Shown in pieces: positions 19,941 to 22,742 of a DNA stretch of 22,742 nt. The first letter of the stretch is position 1. Each line of letters starts with the position of its first letter. The position numbers were made by a program, and so were the translations under genes. The stretch covers positions 1 through 22,742 of the forward strand of contig JABANN010000533.1 in the NCBI GenBank assembly GCA_013115125.1, written 5' to 3'. Below the pieces are notes generated by a model that did no database searches, was not told where the DNA came from, and saw only the letters and a program-made list of their open reading frames with translations. The DNA is from Perkinsus olseni (lineage: Eukaryota > Perkinsozoa > Perkinsida).

Positions 19941-21983
19941 TCATCCTTCCTTCATCTCCTCAACTCTCTTCATCACGGCCTTCAGTTGAGCACTCTCGCC
20001 CATCTTTGACTTCTTCTTCGTACCATCTTCATCATCATCATCTAACCTAACGATAATTATATGTACCTCCTCCTACTCCTCCTGTACACCCTCCATCATC
20101 ATTGTTACCCCTTTCGTTTATTCCTCTTATTATTCTTATTATTCTTATTCTTAGATAACAACTCCTTATCGACACCAACATCCTGTCCAAACCCCTCCAA
20201 TGTACCATAACCAACGTAACATTCATCATAATCACCCCCAGCGAGGAAATCTGATTATAACAACGATAATAATGTCACATCAATTACTACATGATCACTA
20301 ATACCTCCCCTCAGGGACATCCTACTCTTCTCTTCCTTTTCTATCTTTTTCGCCACAAGATGCTCATGTACAGCCCTTGTTAGTCTAGTAACTGGTGATA
20401 TGTACTGTATAGACCCCCAATACTGTTATAATAGACATTGGTACCTTCATCATTGGTATCTTCCCCCTCCTGCTGTTCCTCATCACCTCCGAAATAGTTC
20501 CGCGATGATCTCGCTTCGTTTGATTGTTGCCACTTATTCGTCTAGCAGTTATGGCATTACCAAGGAGTGGTGTCGTACTCCTACCTTCCCTGCAAGTACA
20601 CCCTGACTGCTGCTGCTGCTGCTGTTGCCTTTGGTGTCATCATTCCTAGCATCTCCACCATCATAAGCGAATATATCAACATCACCATCAACAGCTGCTG
20701 CCTCCGACACTGGTTGTTGTTGTTGTTGTCGTTGAGATGATAGCCTGGTGCATACGGTACGATGATGACACTCACAACAACCACCACCCGTAGTACTACT
20801 ACCTTCCTTCTGTTATATTATCTTCCCTCTGCTGCGGAATATTGTTATTATCAGCGTATTGCCCAGGCGCTCTTTTGCCAGCAGTCTTCTTGCGCAACAT
20901 AGCAGCGATCATCTCTGTTACTATCTCCTCGTTATATCTAATACCGATGATGATAATAGTAGCAATACAGCAGTGGTATTAGCTCATCACCTGGCGACGT
21001 ATAATTTAGTATCACAATCCTCATTATTATCTTGTACTGGCTGATATACTTCTATCGGTACTGATTCCTCAACATCATTAGGATCAATATTCATATTATA
21101 AGCACATCTACCATCCAAGAATCTGATACCATAATAATGGATACTCCTAAGCTTGTATTATGAATACTACTACCGTCTTGATGCGCCCTTGATCTTTGCA
21201 TTCAGCCCCATTTGCCCGATCTGTTTCGTCTGCTTCTGTATTATGATCGGTATACCATAACGATGAGGATGCAGTTGCCCCGGCCCGAATAATGATCTGA
21301 TGATTATGTTAACTTGCGTCAATCTATCACTACTGTCATGCTACTACCATTATTACCTCGTTATGCCACTCCCCATACTACTATGTTGGCTAGTGGTGTG
21401 CGGAGGTATGGCGGTCGATTTATTCTTATTATAATGCTCATCATCATCTCGATGTCCTCCTCTTCTTTCTTGTACCCCTTGTTGGGCCTTCTTTCTCATC
21501 TCATCTTTAATCCTATTGGCCAATTGTGTATCCAAGCCCTTAACAAGATGTGTCGTCGCCTCATCACCACCAAGATACATGGACTCTTCAACACTCAGTT
21601 TATTGTATTTATCCCAATCTGCCTCAGCTGCATTGATCTCGTTTGATATACCTATCATCATTATTATCGTCATTATTATTACCATACCACTCCTACCCTT
21701 CTTCCTCTCCAAAACTCTATCCCTATAACCTAGTCCCTCGAGGGTAGGAGCAGCCTCCCCTTCTTTGTCATTTGATGATGTTGATGTTGATTTCGCCTTA
21801 TTGATAGCCCTCTGTCTTAAACGATACCTAATAATGATCATAACATCAATAACAGTAGGATAAAGACTCTTCTCACTTTTCCTTCTTCTTAGCTTGTGCT
21901 AACTTCTTTTTAGTGATGGCCTCCTCATCTGCTTTACTCTGCTCTATTAATGAAGCTTTGAAGGCTTCGTTACTGGATATCAT
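19941..21983 (-). CDS. Spliceosomal protein RED (IK)
   Basis: Eleven exons, read on the minus strand: 21983-21877, 21827-21697, 21651-21357, 21296-21174, 21146-20991, 20937-20803, 20744-20585, 20541-20445, 20391-20305, 20250-20109 and 20046-19941. Ten GT-AG introns of 27-62 nt, all phases close, 512 residues. RED is a component of the pre-B/B spliceosome. Family marks in order: SSNEAFKASLIEQSK, LGYRDRVLERKKGI, YLGGDEATTHLVKGLD (human RED has 'YLGGDMEHTHLVKGLD'), FLDGRCAYNMNID in place of 'FLPGRMAYVVDLD', EEIVTEMIAAMLRKK, DVDIFAYDGGD, YFGGDEEQQEGED, RLTRAVHEHLVAKKIEKEEK and FLAGGDYDECY. It ends in a Lys/Asn-rich stretch and VMKRVEEMKEG. The start ATG sits six bases from a CAA/TTG microsatellite that forms the 5' flank. 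The RED-N block is the strongest evidence. Confidence 0.9.
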
Positions 21984-21988
21984 GATGG

Positions 21989-21989
21989 C

Positions 21990-22029
<40 letters not shown>
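21989..22029. repeat. (CAA)n microsatellite next to the RED start codon
   Basis: About 13 uninterrupted CAA units on the + strand, TTG on the RED strand, ending six bases upstream of the RED ATG. It lies in the RED 5' leader or promoter, in the 240-nt divergent tract shared with the gene at 22226. Confidence 0.95.
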
Positions 22030-22225
22030 GGATCACAGAGCATCACCAACGCATTAGGAGATGACAAGATATTGCAAGAATGCAAGATTGGCGCAACCAC
22101 GGAGTTAGAGACAGAAAGTGATGATAAGAGTGCAAGATTGGCGGTAGTGCGATCGTAGAAGCAGTTATTGGGCAATCTGTTGTTCAGCTATTACTCTTCT
22201 TCTTCTTCTTGTTCATGGTACTACT

Positions 22226-22668
22226 ATGATGATCCCATCTATGAGTCTGGTATTATTATATCTACTGATAGTAGTAGCAACTTCCAATAGCAGTATTGAA
22301 GTATGGCCTGCTGTATCACCATCATCACCCGACGATGACACTAATCAACCTAGTGATACAGGTAGGATTACGGAATGTTGTGGACCACAACTTGTGGTAT
22401 TATAAATATCACTCTTATCCGCTGCACGTACTCATTACTAGTTACCCTTGTGTACGATTCGACGAGCCTTGAATCTATCAAGGATGAAGATGATGCAACT
22501 CCTCTTACTAATAATAAAGTGACTACCAATCTTGGTAATACCGTTATAATACAACTGTCTCAATGCCTGCATCAGGTGCATGGAGGAAATGTTCGGATAT
22601 TACCGGGGATTATTGTTCTTGCGATGGTAACATCAGACTAGGGGATACTGCACAAGGAATGTAAGCTA

Positions 22669-22742
<74 letters not shown>
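22226..22742 (+). CDS. Secreted Cys-rich protein, 5' part only
   Basis: Exons 22226-22361, 22442-22534 and 22576-22660, with introns of 80 and 41 nt and closing phases. It begins MMIPSMSLVLLYLLIVVATS, a good signal peptide, then an acidic Ser/Pro/Asp linker. The third exon codes GAWRKCSDITGDYCSCDGNI-RLG, which matches a small extracellular Cys pattern found across algae, oomycetes and animals (consensus near 'W.KCA.EGG.CSC.G.VRYG'). GTAAGC at 22661 looks like a donor, so coding should continue past the window; if it is not used, a TAA at 22662-22664 ends the protein in the middle of the domain. The function of this domain is not established to my knowledge. The gene is divergent from RED. Confidence 0.62.
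22671..22742. repeat. (CTA)n microsatellite at the right edge
   Basis: An uninterrupted CTA array reaches the window end, directly after the GTAAGCTACA donor of the secreted-protein gene. It therefore most likely lies in an intron, as the TGT array does at the left end. Confidence 0.96.

Noticed and set aside
21913-22158. 81-codon + strand frame with a poly-Thr run
   Set aside because: Runs across the CAA array and antisense to RED exon 1; composition is due to the repeat.
1-22742. tRNA, rRNA, SL RNA, CRISPR array, transposon or viral element
   Set aside because: Scanned by eye on both strands; no cloverleaf, conserved RNA core, terminal inverted repeats with a transposase, or reverse transcriptase motifs were recognised. 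A covariance-model search would be needed to rule out small RNAs.

Overview
The window reads as nuclear DNA of an intron-dense protist. No bacterial operon signs, viral genes, rRNA, tRNA or CRISPR array were seen. Most open frames are short because the genes are cut by about 60 very small GT-AG introns (28 to about 103 nt, mostly 40-60). When these are removed by eye, the reading phases close across whole genes. An alveolate close to dinoflagellates, most likely Perkinsus, is my best guess. It rests on the tiny introns, the abundant trinucleotide repeats, pyrimidine-AG sites just upstream of start codons that could accept a spliced leader, and TBP proteins whose DNA-intercalating phenylalanines are replaced, as reported for a dinoflagellate TBP. 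The assignment is inference.

Layout, left to right. 1-755: C-terminal end of an amino acid/auxin-permease type transporter (+), whose upstream intron is a TGT microsatellite. 881-1869: ATP10-like mitochondrial ATP synthase assembly factor (+). 2056-2152: an assembly gap flanked by two identical 66-bp copies. 2369-3154: intronless ribosomal protein S3 (+). 3337-5803: 12-exon unrecognised coiled-coil protein (-). 6144-6929, 8549-9358 and 9560-10411: three TBP genes (-); the first two are near-identical recent duplicates separated by an unrecognised 10-exon gene on the other strand (7251-8453, +). 10559-13710: Hsp110/Sse-type chaperone (+), divergent from the third TBP. 14121-15282: TAP42/IGBP1-type PP2A regulator (+). 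15660-16961: intronless NAD-dependent formate dehydrogenase (-). 17191-18194: unrecognised, possibly exported protein (+). 18285-19770: dual-specificity phosphatase (-). 19941-21983: spliceosomal protein RED/IK (-). 22226 to the right edge: start of a secreted Cys-rich protein (+), cut off inside an intron made of CTA repeats.

The genes are mostly unrelated housekeeping functions (translation, transcription initiation, protein folding, phosphatase control, splicing, one-carbon metabolism), not one pathway. The most interesting part is the TBP cluster: three divergent TBP paralogs side by side, none with the canonical set of four intercalating Phe, and two of them recently duplicated. Other points of interest are the intronless formate dehydrogenase in an intron-rich neighbourhood, the extreme intron shortness, and several families with no match I can name. 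All exon models were made by hand from the sequence; exact splice sites should be treated as proposals.
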